Positions 63,325 to 64,000 of a stretch of DNA of 64,000 nt are shown in pieces. A program made the translations under genes and the position numbers. The notes beneath the pieces are model-generated. The model was not told the origin of the DNA. It did not search any database and saw nothing but the letters and a program-made list of their open reading frames with translations. Every line of letters begins with the position of its first letter. Position 1 is the stretch's first letter. The DNA comes from Bacillus sp. FJAT-27225 (GTDB lineage: Bacteria > Bacillota > Bacilli > Bacillales > Cytobacillaceae), in the NCBI RefSeq assembly GCF_001685025.1, contig NZ_MAYU01000025.1, positions 62,001-126,000 on the forward strand. The letters are read 5' to 3'.

Positions 63325-64000
63325 TTGGAAAAAAGGTTTTTCACAATTGGAATGGCCGGCCATATCGACCATGGCAAAACATCGCTCACAAAAGCACTGA
63401 CAAATGTCGATACGGACAGGCTAAAGGAAGAAAAAGAACGGCAAATCTCAATCGAACTTGGTTTTGCACCGTTATATGAAGATAAAGAAATCCAAATATC
63501 GGTCATTGATGTTCCGGGCCATGAGCGTTTTATCCGCCAGATGATTGCTGGTGTAGCAGGGATCGACCTTGTTGTCCTCGTTGTTGCCGCCGATGAAGGG
63601 GTTATGCCGCAAACAAGGGAGCATCTTGATATCCTTGGCTTTCTTGGCATCCGGAACGGAATTGTGGCGATTACGAAAATCGACCGTGTCGAAGAAGAGT
63701 TTATTGAGCTGGTAAAGGACGACATCCTCGGCGAGCTTGAAGGAACAGTCTTTGAGGATGCACCCTTTATGCTCGTTGACAGCCTATCGAAAAAGGGCAT
63801 AGAAGAATTGAAACAACTCATCATTTCAACCTTAAAAGAGCAGGGTATGCGGGATGCGCGCGGTGCATTCAGGCTGCCAATTGACCAGGTGTTTACCGTC
63901 AAAGGGCAGGGAACCGTCGTCCGCGGAACCGTTTATGAAGGGACCGTTGAGGAAGGACAGGCTCTGAAAATCATGCCAAAGGGTGTTGAGGTAAGGGCGA
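63325..64000 (+). CDS. selB: Selenocysteine-specific elongation factor SelB, 5' part
   Basis: Open to the end of the window: 225 codons from the TTG at 63325, eight bases after AAGGTGG. Translation GTPase: G1 GHIDHGKTSLT, G2 region KEKERQISIELGFAPL, G3 DVPGH, G4 TKID in place of NKxD, as in SelB. The start of domain 2 follows (PIDQVFTVKGQGTVVRGTV, then GTVEEGQALKIMP). SelB brings Sec-tRNA to UGA codons with a SECIS element. Its presence implies selA, selC and selD elsewhere and at least one selenoprotein. The C-terminal SECIS-binding domains lie outside the window. Confidence 0.88.
   Translation, partial: MEKRFFTIGMAGHIDHGKTSLTKALTNVDTDRLKEEKERQISIELGFAPLYEDKEIQISVIDVPGHERFIRQMIAGVAGIDLVVLVVAADEGVMPQTREHLDILGFLGIRNGIVAITKIDRVEEEFIELVKDDILGELEGTVFEDAPFMLVDSLSKKGIEELKQLIISTLKEQGMRDARGAFRLPIDQVFTVKGQGTVVRGTVYEGTVEEGQALKIMPKGVEVRA

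Overview
The window looks like chromosomal DNA of a low-GC, Gram-positive, endospore-forming Bacillaceae (Bacillus sensu lato). The evidence is the gene families: an aa3 quinol oxidase (qoxABCD), the seven-gene Mrp antiporter, an iolA/mmsA-type dehydrogenase, an SbcCD pair, and YusW, YoeC, YvrJ, DUF1659, DUF2922 and DUF3231 proteins. Strong AGGAGG ribosome binding sites, several TTG and GTG starts, T-rich intrinsic terminators and CcpA-type cre boxes agree with this. The species cannot be named from the sequence alone.

Layout. 1-4400: an aldehyde dehydrogenase, a polytopic transporter, a gltS-like remnant and a doubly broken YusW-type lipoprotein gene. 4431-21745: a GNAT acetyltransferase, a beta-lactamase-fold serine hydrolase and three secreted peptidases in one orientation: an M14 carboxypeptidase, a lactocepin/Vpr-type S8 protease and a 3052-residue S8 protease. 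The last carries a beta-propeller and five tandem copies of a Rossmann-like module. 22056-26693: a YeiH-type transporter, a cysteine desulfurase, a gene-poor kilobase and a NupC nucleoside transporter behind a cre box. 26751-32599: mrpABCDEFG on the minus strand, divergent from a Usp-domain protein. 33600-39562: a catalytic-domain-only tyrosine recombinase, a GH15 glucoamylase-like enzyme, small unknown genes and a CoA-acylating aldehyde dehydrogenase. 39969-43587: a TorD chaperone, a Tat-exported molybdopterin reductase and an Fe-S subunit, with no membrane anchor nearby. 43986-49758: an aldo/keto reductase, small genes and qoxABCD with an Fnr-type palindrome upstream. 50517-52725: a holin-like gene, DUF1659-DUF2922-YvrJ and a cold-shock gene. 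52934-63230: sbcD-sbcC, a MASE3 histidine kinase, small genes, lipoproteins and a type II pantothenate kinase split by an in-frame amber codon. 63325-end: the start of selB.

How the parts fit. The 5-22 kb block reads as a secreted protein-degradation and peptide-trimming set. The Mrp antiporter (Na+/H+ exchange), the quinol oxidase and the molybdo-reductase form the energy and ion-homeostasis part; the Fnr-type site suggests oxygen-responsive control of the oxidase. selB implies that the cell decodes selenocysteine.

Most unusual: (1) the giant modular S8 protease; (2) three intergenic tandem arrays at 21748, 43718 and 51272 with unrelated sequences but exactly the same 52-bp period, each unit able to form a hairpin; (3) an Fe-S subunit whose third cluster has Val in place of Cys, as in NarH-type [3Fe-4S] sites; (4) two genes interrupted by in-frame TAG with homology continuing beyond. 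Many starts were moved from the longest reading frame to an internal ATG, GTG or TTG because the Shine-Dalgarno sequence lies inside the longer frame; each case is stated.
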